64,000 nucleotides of DNA from Pseudomonas taeanensis MS-3 (lineage in GTDB: Bacteria > Pseudomonadota > Gammaproteobacteria > Pseudomonadales > Pseudomonadaceae), in assembly GCF_000498575.2 (NCBI RefSeq), contig NZ_AWSQ01000001.1, positions 484,859 to 548,858 on the forward strand, read 5' to 3'. The position numbers were made by a program, and so were the translations under genes. Of the stretch, positions 54,971 to 64,000 are shown in pieces (the stretch's first letter is position 1; each line of letters begins with the position of its first letter). The notes below the pieces were generated by a model. That model was not told the origin of the DNA. It was given only the letters and a program-made list of their open reading frames with translations, and made no database searches.

Positions 54971-56971
54971 TTAGCCCACCTCGACGCGATTACGCCCCCA
55001 GCCCTTGGCCCGGTATAGCGCCTGGTCAGCACGCTCGAACACCTGATCGCCGCTCTCGCCGTCAGCAAACTCACTGATCCCGGCCGACAAGGTAATGGTC
55101 ACCCGTTCGCCCTTGAAGTGGAACGGGCAGGCTTCGATGGATGCGCGCAGGGTTTCCAGCAATTGCAGGGCACCGTCGAGCGGTGTCGTGGGAATCAACA
55201 GGACAAACTCCTCGCCGCCGAAACGGGCCATGAAGTCGGTCTTGCGCAGGCGTTTACGCAACTCGTTGGCGATGATTTTCAGCACCTTGTCGCCGGCCAG
55301 ATGGCCGTAGCCATCGTTGATTCGCTTGAAGTGGTCGATGTCCACCACCGCCAGCAACAGCTCACCGCCGTAGCGCTGCCAGCGCGCCACTTCCAGATCC
55401 AGGCGCTCGCTCCAGGCGGCACGATTGGGCAGACCGGTGAGCGGATCGAGCAGGGCCTTCTGGCGTTGCTCCTCCAGGTGCTGGCGAAAGCCTTTGGCTT
55501 CCTGCTCCATGCTCGCCACTCGCTCGACCAGGGTCTGCAAGCGTCCGGCCACCAACTGCTCGCGCTCGTCACGCTGGCGCTGGTACTGCTCCATGGTGCC
55601 GAGCAGGCCATTCAGACGGTTTTCCACCAACCCCTTGAGGCTGTTCAGGTCCGTGGCGTCCTGCACGCTGCTGTGCAGGCCATCGACCTGCTGACGCAGT
55701 TCGCTGTCCAGCTCACGGGCCACATTCAGCGAATCGGCATAACCGTCGTGGGCATCTTGCAGGCTGCCCTGAAAGGTCGCCAAGCGTTCGTTGAGCTGTT
55801 TGAGATAGCCTTCAAACTCGAGCTGACCATTATCGGCGACTGCCAGCATCAGCACGGTCAGGTCGTCCAGCACCGGCACCAGCTCATACATATTCAGCCC
55901 GGCCTGGATTCGCTCGACCAGCGCATCGGCCTGAGCCTGATGCCGCTCCGGCAAGGGCAATTCGGCCAGCAAGCCCAGCAGGCTCGCCTGAACATGCTGG
56001 GCAATCGCGCTGTATCCCGGCTCGGGCTCTGCGGGCAGGGCGTATTGCGGGTCGGCTAGCTCACTGTGCGGCTCCGCGGCCAGGGTCTGTTCACTGGTGA
56101 CTGCCGGTGTGATCCGCGACTCAGCGGGAGGCAACAGGTCGGCGGGCAGGGGCAGGCAATCGAGGACCGGCACAGCAGGCCGCGATGCAGGCGAAGCGAC
56201 CTGCGCGGCTGACCTCGCACCGCTAGCGCCGCTTACATCGCTGGCATCGCTGGCATCGCTGGCATCGCTGGCATCGCTGGCATCGCTGGCATCGCTGGCA
56301 TCGGCCACATCGTAAGCGGCGAGCACAGCCTGCTCTGGCTGATCGTTGTCACCCGATAACGGCGGCGAGATCGGGGCCACCACCAGAGCGCTAACGGCTG
56401 ACTCGTTAGCCAGCGCCTGTGCGCCCGCTGGCACGACCTCGGCCGTGGTTGCACGCGCACCGAACAGTCTTTGCAGCAAGCCTGGGCGCGCGACCTCGTC
56501 CTGCCCCAATACCGTCAGGGCCTGACGTTGCAATTGACTCAGTTCGGCCAGCAGCACCGGCAGCTCGCGCAGCTGGCTGGCGCGGCTGTCGAGTTGCTTG
56601 GTATAGCTTTTCAGTGCTTTGCGCAGCTCGCGTGGTAACTCCAGGGCGAGCAGCTGGCCAACCAAACCCGCCAGCGCGGTGGTGACCTGCTCGCCACGCT
56701 GCTGGCGGCGCTGCTCGGAGTCCAGCACGGTTTTTTCCAGACGCGGAATCAACGCCGACAGGCCTGCATCCATATCCTCACGCCGGAGCATTGCACGCAG
56801 ATCCTGCATGCACTGATCCACTGCCTTGTCCGCACCCTCCGCAGCCAGGCTGCTGCGCACCAGACCACGGCGCAACAGGTCGAGACGGGTATCCCAGCGT
56901 CGCTCGAGCTGCTCCTGCTGCTCGAGTCGGGCCAAATATTTGTCTTTCCAGCGCTGGGCGTCGTCGGTCAT
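54971..56971 (-). CDS. dgcH: Diguanylate cyclase DgcH (GGDEF protein) with a DAS repeat tract
   Basis: This 666-residue protein makes cyclic di-GMP. The C-terminal GGDEF domain has GGEEF at about 585-589 and an upstream RxxD (RKTD, five residues before) as allosteric I-site, so product inhibition is expected. The N-terminal 400 residues are helical, with no transmembrane segment I can see. A (Asp-Ala-Ser)x7 tract around 225-246 is encoded by a 9-bp repeat. The symbol is by synteny with P. aeruginosa DgcH, near dsbA and polA. Confidence 0.85.
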   Translation of the reverse strand: MTDDAQRWKDKYLARLEQQEQLERRWDTRLDLLRRGLVRSSLAAEGADKAVDQCMQDLRAMLRREDMDAGLSALIPRLEKTVLDSEQRRQQRGEQVTTALAGLVGQLLALELPRELRKALKSYTKQLDSRASQLRELPVLLAELSQLQRQALTVLGQDEVARPGLLQRLFGARATTAEVVPAGAQALANESAVSALVVAPISPPLSGDNDQPEQAVLAAYDVADASDASDASDASDASDASDASDVSGASGARSAAQVASPASRPAVPVLDCLPLPADLLPPAESRITPAVTSEQTLAAEPHSELADPQYALPAEPEPGYSAIAQHVQASLLGLLAELPLPERHQAQADALVERIQAGLNMYELVPVLDDLTVLMLAVADNGQLEFEGYLKQLNERLATFQGSLQDAHDGYADSLNVARELDSELRQQVDGLHSSVQDATDLNSLKGLVENRLNGLLGTMEQYQRQRDEREQLVAGRLQTLVERVASMEQEAKGFRQHLEEQRQKALLDPLTGLPNRAAWSERLDLEVARWQRYGGELLLAVVDIDHFKRINDGYGHLAGDKVLKIIANELRKRLRKTDFMARFGGEEFVLLIPTTPLDGALQLLETLRASIEACPFHFKGERVTITLSAGISEFADGESGDQVFERADQALYRAKGWGRNRVEVG
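56236..56307. repeat. Nine-bp tandem repeat in dgcH
   Basis: CATCGCTGG is repeated seven times perfectly from 56236 to 56298, followed by a degenerate unit. It encodes Asp-Ala-Ser repeats in frame, so copy-number change keeps the frame. Confidence 0.95.
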
Positions 56972-57849
56972 GTAGAGCTTCCACCAGGGGGCGCTTTCAG
57001 CATAGGCGACTGATCATTTCCCGGCGCCTGCGGCAGGCGAATTTCCACCGCCACCGGCAGGTGGTCGGAGATCGGCTGAGCCAGCACGGCCACCCGCTCC
57101 AATTCCAGCCCTGGACTCAGCAGGATGTGATCGAGGCAACGTTGCGGGCGCCAGCTGGGGAAGGTTGCTTCGATCTGCGGCGCCAGCAGACCGAGGTCAC
57201 GTAGCGGCGAATGCTGCAACAAGTCACGGGCGTGGGTGTTCATGTCGCCCATCAGCACCTGATGCCGATAGCCGTCGATCAACTCGCGGATATAGGCCAG
57301 CTGGCGGGTCCGGGTTCGCGCACCGAGCGCCAAGTGCATCATCACCACGACTATGGCGTCCTCACCTTCACCAAGACGCAACAGCATAGCGCCACGTCCG
57401 GGAGGGCCGGGCAACGGGTGATCCTCCAGCAAGCTGGGGCGCAGGCGACTGAGCACGCCGTTGCTATGCTGAGCCAAACGCCCGAGGTTGCGGTTGAGCT
57501 GCTGGTACCAGTAAGGGAAGGCGCCGAGATGGGCGAGATGTTCGACCTGGTTGACGAAACCGGAACGCAGGCTGCCGCCATCGACTTCCTGCAGGGCCAC
57601 CAGATCGTAATCGCCGAGCAGTTGACCGATCCGTTGCAGGTTACCGGCCCGGCCGGTGTGTGGTAGCAAATGCTGCCAGCCGCGAGTCAGGTAGTGCCGA
57701 TAACGTTCGGTGCTGATACCCACCTGAATATTGAAACTCAGTAGCCGTAAACGGCCATCGCCAGGCCAGTCACTGCTGACCGGGCACTGTGGGTTGACCT
57801 GTGGATCACACAGGCCAACCGCGCGGCTGGCTTGCCAACGCCTCAGCAT
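56968..57849 (-). CDS. Endonuclease/exonuclease/phosphatase (EEP) family protein
   Basis: This 293-residue protein has the EEP landmarks LLSFNIQVG near 34, [14 protein letters not shown] near 85, [11 protein letters not shown] and the C-terminal [13 protein letters not shown], which carry the metal and catalytic residues. Substrate (DNA, nucleotide, phospholipid) cannot be decided. Its stop overlaps the dgcH start by 4 nt (ATGA), linking the two. dsbA is 22 bp upstream in the same direction. Confidence 0.88.
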   Translation of the reverse strand: MLRRWQASRAVGLCDPQVNPQCPVSSDWPGDGRLRLLSFNIQVGISTERYRHYLTRGWQHLLPHTGRAGNLQRIGQLLGDYDLVALQEVDGGSLRSGFVNQVEHLAHLGAFPYWYQQLNRNLGRLAQHSNGVLSRLRPSLLEDHPLPGPPGRGAMLLRLGEGEDAIVVVMMHLALGARTRTRQLAYIRELIDGYRHQVLMGDMNTHARDLLQHSPLRDLGLLAPQIEATFPSWRPQRCLDHILLSPGLELERVAVLAQPISDHLPVAVEIRLPQAPGNDQSPMLKAPPGGSST

Positions 57850-57871
57850 GTTCGGCGCTCAGGCCGGCCGC

Positions 57872-58501
57872 CTACTGGGCGGCGCGTTCCTTGGCAATCA
57901 GCTGGTCGGCCACTTGCAGAGTCTGCTGAGGACCACCGGCGCTGCCGAGGTCGAAGCGGTATTTACCGTTGACGATCATCACCGGGACGCCACTGATCTG
58001 GTAGGCCATGGCCAGTTTCTTGGCCTTTTCCATCTGGCCTTTCACGCCAAAGGAGTTGTAGGTCTTGAGGAAAGCGTCCTTGTCCAAGCCCTGATCGGCG
58101 AGGAACTCCGCCATTTCATCGGGGGTCGCCAGCTTTTTGCCTTGCTTGTGGATGGCATTGAAGACGGCGTCGTGGACTTTCTGCTCGACCTGCATGTTTT
58201 CCAGGGTGATGAACAGTTGCCCGTGTGCGTTCCACACGCCGCCGAACAGCGCAGGTATGCGCACGAAATTTACGTCTTCCGGCAACTGCTCGACCCACGG
58301 GTTGATGGTCGACTCGAACTGATAGCAATGCGGGCAACCGTACCAGAACAACTCGACCACCTCGATCTTGCCCGGCTTGGACACCGGCACCGGACTGGCC
58401 AGCTCGACATATTCCTTACCGGCCTGGATCGATTCGGCATGGGCAGCCATACCAAACAAGCTGGCGGTGGCGAGAGCGGCACAGAGAATCAGGTTACGCA
58501 T
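57872..58501 (-). CDS. dsbA: Thiol:disulfide interchange protein DsbA
   Basis: This 209-residue periplasmic oxidase has a signal peptide (MRNLILCAALATASLFGMAA) and the CPHC active site at 56-59 in LFWYGCPHCYQFES. The cis-proline loop is SGVPVMIVNG. It introduces disulfides into exported proteins. It lies upstream of the EEP and dgcH genes and downstream of cytochrome c4, after a terminator. Confidence 0.96.
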   Translation of the reverse strand: MRNLILCAALATASLFGMAAHAESIQAGKEYVELASPVPVSKPGKIEVVELFWYGCPHCYQFESTINPWVEQLPEDVNFVRIPALFGGVWNAHGQLFITLENMQVEQKVHDAVFNAIHKQGKKLATPDEMAEFLADQGLDKDAFLKTYNSFGVKGQMEKAKKLAMAYQISGVPVMIVNGKYRFDLGSAGGPQQTLQVADQLIAKERAAQ

Positions 58502-58598
58502 GCGTTACTCCTTAGCATTTAGCGGTGCCTCATGGCAGGCCAGTGTTCGACCAACCGTGCGAGAGCAGGTTCCGGCTATTGTAGCCGTGCGTCCAATG

Positions 58599-58626
58599 AA
58601 AAAGGGTGGCCTCAGCCACCCTTTTC
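58599..58626 (-). terminator. Terminator between cytochrome c4 and dsbA
   Basis: AAAAGGGTGGC (58600-58610) pairs perfectly with GCCACCCTTTT (58615-58625) around CTCA. It lies 30 bp after the cytochrome c4 stop on the minus strand; the T-run follows on that strand. Confidence 0.88.
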
Positions 58627-58655
58627 CGATCACAGCATTTCAACCTATTACGCGA

Positions 58656-59261
58656 TCAATGCAAGCCTTGCACATAGCTGGACACTGCCTCGATGTCCTT
58701 GTTGCTCAGCTTGGCGGCGATGGTGCGCATGATGGCGTTATCGCCGTCGTTGGTACGCTCGCCTTCACGAAACGCAGTCAGCTGCTTGGCCACATAGCTG
58801 GCATGCTGGCCGCCCAGCTGCGGGAAGCCCGCCGCGTCGAGGCCCGCGCCATTCGGCGAATGGCAACCGGTGCAGGCCGGCATACCCTCTTCCAGCTTGC
58901 CGCCGCGAAACAGTGCCTCGCCACGCTCGACCAGTTTCGGATCGGCCGCGCCGACGCTCATCTGCTGGCTGCTGAAGTAGGCGGCGATGTCGACCAGATC
59001 CTGCTCGCTGAGGTTATCCAGCAGACCGGTCATCTCCACTACCTGACGCCCGCCGGACTTGATGTCGTTCAGCTGCTTGAGCAAATAACGCTCGCCCTGG
59101 CCAGCCAGCTTTGGAAAGTTTGGCGCAGCGCTATTGCCATCGGCACCATGGCAAGCGCCACACACGGCCACTTTGCCCTGACCGGCAGCCGCGTCGCCGG
59201 CGGCGTGGGCCAGGCCGGTGATACCCAGGGTCAACAGCAGGCTCACGAGTACTTTATTCAT
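58656..59261 (-). CDS. Dihaem cytochrome c4
   Basis: This 201-residue periplasmic protein has a signal peptide (MNKVLVSLLLTLGITGLAHA) and two CxxCH haem sites (C34-H38, CGACH; C130-H134, CTGCH). That is the two-domain cytochrome c4 layout. It passes electrons to terminal oxidases. It follows the cytochrome c5 gene by 46 bp and likely forms an operon with it. Confidence 0.94.
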   Translation of the reverse strand: MNKVLVSLLLTLGITGLAHAAGDAAAGQGKVAVCGACHGADGNSAAPNFPKLAGQGERYLLKQLNDIKSGGRQVVEMTGLLDNLSEQDLVDIAAYFSSQQMSVGAADPKLVERGEALFRGGKLEEGMPACTGCHSPNGAGLDAAGFPQLGGQHASYVAKQLTAFREGERTNDGDNAIMRTIAAKLSNKDIEAVSSYVQGLH

Positions 59262-59307
59262 CAGCTAATCCAACTACGGCTAAGAGAGAAAGAGTTATAG
59301 ACCGGGT

Positions 59308-59598
59308 TTACTGGCTCATCCACTGGATGACTGCCTGGTAATCCTCGGCCGTGCAGTCCGTGCACAAGCCGCGCGGCGGCATGGCATTCAGACCATTGGT
59401 CACGCTGGTCACCAACGTATCCATACCTTTGGCCAAGCGCGGCTCCCAGGCAGCCTGGTCACCTTTTTGCGGAGCCATCGGCAGCTGGCCATTATGGCAG
59501 GCTGCACAGGCGCGATTGAACACGGCTTCTGGATCCTGGGCAGCCTGAGTGTTGAGCGACAGCATCAGCACACCGGCGGCGAGTAGCAACTTTTTCAT
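59308..59598 (-). CDS. Cytochrome c5-like monohaem protein
   Basis: This 96-residue protein has a signal peptide (MKKLLLAAGVLMLSLNTQAA) and one CAACH haem site at 31-35. A later CTDC pair near 84-87 matches the cytochrome c5 disulfide, and GLNAMPPRGLC carries the likely methionine ligand. ATG 59598 is the family start, with an upstream-open frame rejected. It precedes cytochrome c4 in the same unit. Confidence 0.9.
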   Translation of the reverse strand: MKKLLLAAGVLMLSLNTQAAQDPEAVFNRACAACHNGQLPMAPQKGDQAAWEPRLAKGMDTLVTSVTNGLNAMPPRGLCTDCTAEDYQAVIQWMSQ

Positions 59599-59847
59599 GA
59601 GATCGACCTCATCAGTGTAGGGAACGTCCTGTTTTTGATAGACAGATGATTTAAATCGTTCCCGTGAACACTTACCCAACACACGGGACAAAGCGCACAC
59701 AAAATTTGCGGCATTATATACTGGCGCCACTGAAACGGAAACGACGCCTCTTGCCGCGCCGCGTAGCGCCCGGCAGGATGCGCGCAATTGTCGCAAGGGC
59801 AGCGTGCCTGCTACACGAATTCATGCCCGCCCTCACCGGATACCCTG

Positions 59848-60495
<648 letters not shown>

Positions 60496-60505
60496 AAGAG
60501 CTGAC

Positions 60506-60534
60506 AGCCGGGTGAGCTGCCGCTCACCCTGGCT
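60506..60534 (+). terminator. Possible engB terminator hairpin
   Basis: AGCCGGGTGAGC pairs with GCTCACCC-T-GGCT (one bulged T) around TGCC, 11 bp after the engB stop. A short T-run (60541-60544) follows later, so termination strength is uncertain. Confidence 0.55.
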
Positions 60535-60552
60535 CCATGCTTTTCGCCAGGC

Positions 60553-60685
60553 AAAAAAAACCCCGAACTTCGTATGGGGAGGGAGAAGCTCGGGGTTTAA
60601 GCTTCTGAACCGCTAGGGCGGGGTTCAGATATCTGCCAACACTTAACACAACAAAGGAGCTTTGAAGGGCTTTCTCAGCCATTCA
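60553..60685 (-). ncRNA. ersA: Small RNA ErsA (polA-engB intergenic)
   Basis: On the minus strand a transcript starting about 60685 would run 133 nt to the T-run at 60560-60553. The known P. aeruginosa ErsA is about 132 nt and sits between polA and engB. The last hairpin has a 9-bp AAACCCCGA/TCGGGGTTT stem extended by GCTTC/GAAGT, with a C-rich loop (TCCCTCCCCATAC) suited to pair with ribosome-binding sites, then eight T. A second hairpin (CTGAACC/GGTTCAG) precedes it. In ErsA this RNA regulates algC and biofilm genes. Confidence 0.85.
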
Positions 60686-60690
60686 CAAAC

Positions 60691-60718
60691 TCTGACCGTC
60701 GGCACAAACGCAAAGTTC
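60691..60718 (-). promoter_or_regulatory. Sigma-22 (AlgU/AlgT)-type promoter of ersA
   Basis: On the minus strand, GAACTT (60718-60713), a 17-nt spacer and TCAGA (60695-60691) match the GAACTT-N16/17-TCTGA sigma-22 consensus at the -35 and nearly at the -10. The spacing puts the start near 60685. ErsA is under envelope-stress control by sigma-22 in P. aeruginosa. Confidence 0.8.
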
Positions 60719-60827
60719 AGCCCGTTTTTAGACTCATTTCGTCATAACCCCATGCTACTTGATGCATTAGTGATGTAAGGCGCCTCCGAGTGACGCTCCA
60801 GCCGGCGATGCATGCGCGCGGGCCCAC

Positions 60828-63665
60828 TCAATGCGCCTCGTCCCAGTTATCACCGACCCCCACTTCGACCAGCAACGGCACGGCCAGTTCGGCGGCGCTG
60901 CCCATCAGCGGCTTGATCTGTTCGCGCACCTGCTCGACCAGGTCCTCACGCACCTCCAGCACCAGTTCGTCGTGCACCTGAAGTATCACCTTGGCATCCA
61001 GCCCTGACTCGCTCAGCCACGCATCCACCGCGATCATGGCGCGCTTGATGATGTCCGCCGCGGTGCCCTGCATCGGCGCGTTGATCGCCGTACGCTCGGC
61101 GCCCTTGCGCAGGCCCTGATTCTTCGCGTTGATGTCCGGCAGGTACAGGCGACGACCGAACAGGGTTTCCACATAACCCTGTTGCGCGGCCTGCTCGCGG
61201 GTCCGTTCCATATAGGCGAGCACGCCTGGATAACGGGCGAAGTAGCGGTCGATATAGGCCTGCGACTGCTTGCGGTCGACACCGATCTGCTTGGCCAGGC
61301 CAAACGCACTCATGCCATAGATCAGGCCGAAGTTGATCGCCTTGGCGCTGCGCCGCTGATCCGTAGTCACCTCATCCAGGGTCACGCCAAAGACCTCGGC
61401 AGCCGTGGCGCGATGCACGTCGAGGTCGTGGCGGAAGGCATCGAGCAAGCCCGGATCCTGCGCCAGGTGAGCCATGATCCGCAGCTCGATTTGCGAGTAG
61501 TCCGCCGCCAGCAGCTTGTAACCTTTCGGCGCGACGAAGGCCTGACGAATGCGCCGTCCCTCGGCGCTGCGGATCGGAATATTCTGCAAGTTCGGGTCGC
61601 TGGACGACAGCCGCCCGGTGGCGGCCACCGCCTGGTGGTAGGACGTATGGATGCGCCCGGTGCGCGGGTTGATCTGTTCCGGCAGGCGGTCGGTGTAGGT
61701 ACTCTTCAGCTTGCTCAGGCTGCGGTATTGCATCAGCACCTTGGGCAACTCGAAGTCCTGCTCGGCCAGTTCGGCGAGCACCGCCTCGGCGGTGGAGGGC
61801 TGACCCTTGGCGGTCTTGCTGATGATCGGCAGGCCGAGTTTTTCATACAGAATCACCCCGAGCTGCTTGGGCGACGCCAGGTTGAACTCTTCACCGGCGA
61901 TGGCGAAGGCCTGGCGTTCCAGCGCCACCAGTTTTTCGCCCAACTCGTTGCTTTGTAACCCCAGCAGGTTGGCATCCACCAGCGCGCCCTGGCGCTCGAT
62001 CCGCGCCAACACCGGCACCAACGGCATCTCGATCTCGCGCAGCACCTGGCTCAGACTAGGCTCGGCATCGAGCTTGGCCCACAAGTGCTGGTGCAGACGC
62101 AGGGTCACATCGGCATCTTCCGCGGCATAAGGCGCAGCTTGGGCCAGATCGATCTGGTCGAAGGTCAGCTGCTTGGCGCCCTTGCCGGCGATGTCCTCGA
62201 AACGAATGGTGCTGTGGTCCAGGTACTTGAGCGCCAGGCTGTCCATGTCGTGACGGGTCGCCGTGGAGTCCAGCACATAGGATTCGAGCATGGTGTCGAA
62301 CGCTACACCCTGCACCTGAATCGGCGTCGAGGCATTGGCGAGGATGTTGATGTCGTACTTGGCGTGCTGGCCGACCTTGGCCTTGTTCGGGTCTTCGAGG
62401 ATCGGCTTGAGCGCCTTGAGCACCGCATCGCGGTCCAGCTGGTTCGACACCCCCATATAAGAGTGGGCAACGGGGATATACGCCGCTTCACCGGCCTTGA
62501 CTGCAAACGACAGACCGACCAGTTGCGCCTGCTGAGCATCCAGGCCGGTGGTCTCGGTGTCGAAGGCAATCAGTTCGGCGTTCTTCAGCTTTTCCAGCCA
62601 GGTGTCGAACTGCGCCTGTTCAAGAATGCACTGGTAATCGCCCTGAGTCGTTGCAACTGCAGCCTCGGCCACTGCTCCACTCGCAGCCTGCCCAACCGGA
62701 GCGTCTTCGGCCGCGGCTGTGGCGCTTGGCTGCAACGCGAACAGATCAGCATCGGCCACTGCGGGTACAGGGTTGGCGGCTGCCGGGGTTTTGCGCAGCA
62801 ACTCATCACGCCAGCTTTTGAACTCCAGCTCGGCATACAGCTCAAGCAGCGCTGGCATGTCCATCGCCCCGGGATGCAGCGACTCGATCTCGATATTCAG
62901 AGGCACATCCAGCTTGATGGTCGCCAGTGCATAGGACAGGTAGGCCATCTCGCGGTGTTCCTCGAGCTTGGCCGCCAGGGTTTTCGCCCCGCGGATCGGC
63001 AGAGCCGGCACCTTGTCAAGGTTGGCGTAGATCACATCGAGCCCGCCGCCGACGCCCACCAGCAACCCCAGCGCGGTCTTTTCGCCGACGCCCGGGACCC
63101 CCGGAATGTTATCGACCTTGTCGCCCATCAGCGCCAGGTAATCAATGATCAGCTCGGGACCGACACCGAATTTCGCTTTCACGCCATCGATGTCGTAGAC
63201 GCTACCGGTCATGGTGTTGACCAAGGTAACGTGCGGACAAACCAGCTGCGCCATGTCCTTGTCACCGGTGGAAATCACCACGTCGCGACCTTCGCCAGCG
63301 CATTGCCGGGCCAGCGTGCCGATGACGTCATCGGCCTCCACGCCTTCCACGCAGAGCAGCGGAAAGCCCTGGGCGCGCACACTGGCGTGCAGCGGCTCGA
63401 CTTGTACGCGCAAGTCGTCGGGCATCGACGGCCGGTTGGCCTTGTATTCGGCGAACATCTCGTCGCGGAAGGTGCCGCCCTTGGCATCGAACACCACCGC
63501 GAAGGGGCTGTCCGGATACTGCTTGCGCAGGCTCTTGAGCATGTTCAGCACGCCCTTCACCGCCCCGGTGGGCAGGCCCTTGGACGTGGTTAGCGGGGGC
63601 AGGGCATGAAAGGCGCGGTACAGGTACGAGGAACCATCTACCAGGACAAGAGGGGTGTGTGACAT
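60828..63665 (-). CDS. polA: DNA polymerase I
   Basis: This 945-residue enzyme has the N-terminal 5'-nuclease ([20 protein letters not shown]), a functional 3'-5' exonuclease (FDTETTGLD motif intact) and the polymerase domain with [16 protein letters not shown] and the C-terminal [10 protein letters not shown]. An Ala/Pro-rich linker near 305-345 joins nuclease and exonuclease. It fills gaps and removes RNA primers. ATG 63665 is chosen over an earlier TTG. ersA follows it. Confidence 0.97.
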   Translation of the reverse strand: MSHTPLVLVDGSSYLYRAFHALPPLTTSKGLPTGAVKGVLNMLKSLRKQYPDSPFAVVFDAKGGTFRDEMFAEYKANRPSMPDDLRVQVEPLHASVRAQGFPLLCVEGVEADDVIGTLARQCAGEGRDVVISTGDKDMAQLVCPHVTLVNTMTGSVYDIDGVKAKFGVGPELIIDYLALMGDKVDNIPGVPGVGEKTALGLLVGVGGGLDVIYANLDKVPALPIRGAKTLAAKLEEHREMAYLSYALATIKLDVPLNIEIESLHPGAMDMPALLELYAELEFKSWRDELLRKTPAAANPVPAVADADLFALQPSATAAAEDAPVGQAASGAVAEAAVATTQGDYQCILEQAQFDTWLEKLKNAELIAFDTETTGLDAQQAQLVGLSFAVKAGEAAYIPVAHSYMGVSNQLDRDAVLKALKPILEDPNKAKVGQHAKYDINILANASTPIQVQGVAFDTMLESYVLDSTATRHDMDSLALKYLDHSTIRFEDIAGKGAKQLTFDQIDLAQAAPYAAEDADVTLRLHQHLWAKLDAEPSLSQVLREIEMPLVPVLARIERQGALVDANLLGLQSNELGEKLVALERQAFAIAGEEFNLASPKQLGVILYEKLGLPIISKTAKGQPSTAEAVLAELAEQDFELPKVLMQYRSLSKLKSTYTDRLPEQINPRTGRIHTSYHQAVAATGRLSSSDPNLQNIPIRSAEGRRIRQAFVAPKGYKLLAADYSQIELRIMAHLAQDPGLLDAFRHDLDVHRATAAEVFGVTLDEVTTDQRRSAKAINFGLIYGMSAFGLAKQIGVDRKQSQAYIDRYFARYPGVLAYMERTREQAAQQGYVETLFGRRLYLPDINAKNQGLRKGAERTAINAPMQGTAADIIKRAMIAVDAWLSESGLDAKVILQVHDELVLEVREDLVEQVREQIKPLMGSAAELAVPLLVEVGVGDNWDEAH

Positions 63666-63739
63666 GAGCGGGATCAACCTTTTCGACGGGGTCGGCGCTA
63701 GAATGAGCGGAACATTGACGACAAAGGGACAAGGTTACC

Positions 63740-64000
63740 ATGCGCACACTCAATAGCCTGTTGCTGGCCAGCCTGCTGGCATTAAGCTCGGTCGCGGCGC
63801 TGGCCGAGGACCCGGTGTCCGCCGAGCCGGACGTAACCATCCGCCAGGAAGGCGACCGCACCGTTCAGGAGTACCGGGTGAATGGCTTCCTGTATGCGAT
63901 AAAGGTCACGCCGAAGAACGGCAAGCCCTATTTCCTGGTGCGCGCAGACGGTAGCGACGGCAACTTCATTCGTTCGGACAGCCCGGATATGCTCATTCCG
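63740..64000 (+). CDS. DUF2782 family exported protein, N-terminal part (cut by window edge)
   Basis: The first 87 codons read MRTLNSLLLASLLALSSVAA, then a signal cleavage near LAE, EYRVNGFLYAIKVTPKNGKP, YFLVRADG and a run to the window edge with no stop. This is the DUF2782 pattern, small periplasmic proteins next to polA in Pseudomonas. Function is unknown. It is divergent from polA over 74 bp. Confidence 0.85.
   Translation, partial: MRTLNSLLLASLLALSSVAALAEDPVSAEPDVTIRQEGDRTVQEYRVNGFLYAIKVTPKNGKPYFLVRADGSDGNFIRSDSPDMLIP

Overview
The window reads as a high-GC chromosomal segment of a Pseudomonas (gamma-proteobacterium), probably of the aeruginosa/mendocina/alcaligenes side of the genus. 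The evidence is gene content and order: fhpR/norR-hmp-ppyR-nnrS, gcdG-gcdH/gcdR, pntAA-pntAB-pntB, recC-recB-recD, and a long syntenic block algB-kinB-amidase-marC ... dgcH-dsbA-cytochrome c4-cytochrome c5-engB-ersA-polA. Pseudomonas-type REP hairpins and Pseudomonas-restricted small families (DUF2388, DUF1127 pairs, the PA2169 family) agree. All species and family assignments come from reading the sequence; no database search was run.

Layout. 1-2.4 kb: start of gabT, gabD (GABA catabolism) and a tRNA-Arg(CCG). 2.6-7.6 kb: a carboxymuconolactone decarboxylase-fold protein, then a nitric-oxide defence locus: norR, with three NorR-type sites and a sigma-54-like promoter, driving hmp, followed by a PpyR-like membrane protein and nnrS. 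7.6-11.2 kb: glutarate/glutaryl-CoA catabolism (gcdG, gcdH, divergent gcdR). 11.8-14.7 kb: proton-translocating transhydrogenase. 15.1-18.5 kb: two DUF1127 peptides, two DUF2388 exported proteins and a DUF4105 (Lnb-like) protein that also carries a zincin-like motif. 18.6-20.8 kb: GFA protein, AEC permease, solute-binding protein. 21-30 kb: recD, recB, recC. 30-34.6 kb: a MITE-like repeat, a gene remnant, an Na/Pi cotransporter, and a MarR-EamA-nitroreductase locus. 34.7-38.4 kb: TRAP-TAXI transporter. 38.7-42.7 kb: M16 peptidase-like protein, DUF5924/DUF2914 protein, SpmA/B-like membrane protein.

43.1-46.0 kb holds the most foreign-looking gene, a 947-residue exported protein with two tandem beta-rich modules and different codon use. 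A short repeat shared with the 3' end of the downstream DUF1328 gene lies on both sides of it. 46.3-48.5 kb: small envelope/stress proteins (DUF1328, a 79-aa orphan, PA2169 family, triple BON). 48.7-57.8 kb: AlgB/KinB two-component system, lipoprotein amidase, MarC, DASH cryptochrome, the GGDEF protein DgcH with a 9-bp minisatellite, and an EEP-family protein. 57.9-64 kb: dsbA, cytochromes c4 and c5, engB, the sRNA ErsA with a sigma-22 (AlgU)-type promoter, polA, and the start of a DUF2782 gene.

The candidates closest to an undescribed system are (i) the DUF2388-DUF2388-DUF4105 operon, with its bidomain enzyme-like product, (ii) the 947-aa atypical gene with its flanking repeat, and (iii) the MITE-like repeat family present in a long and an internally deleted copy.
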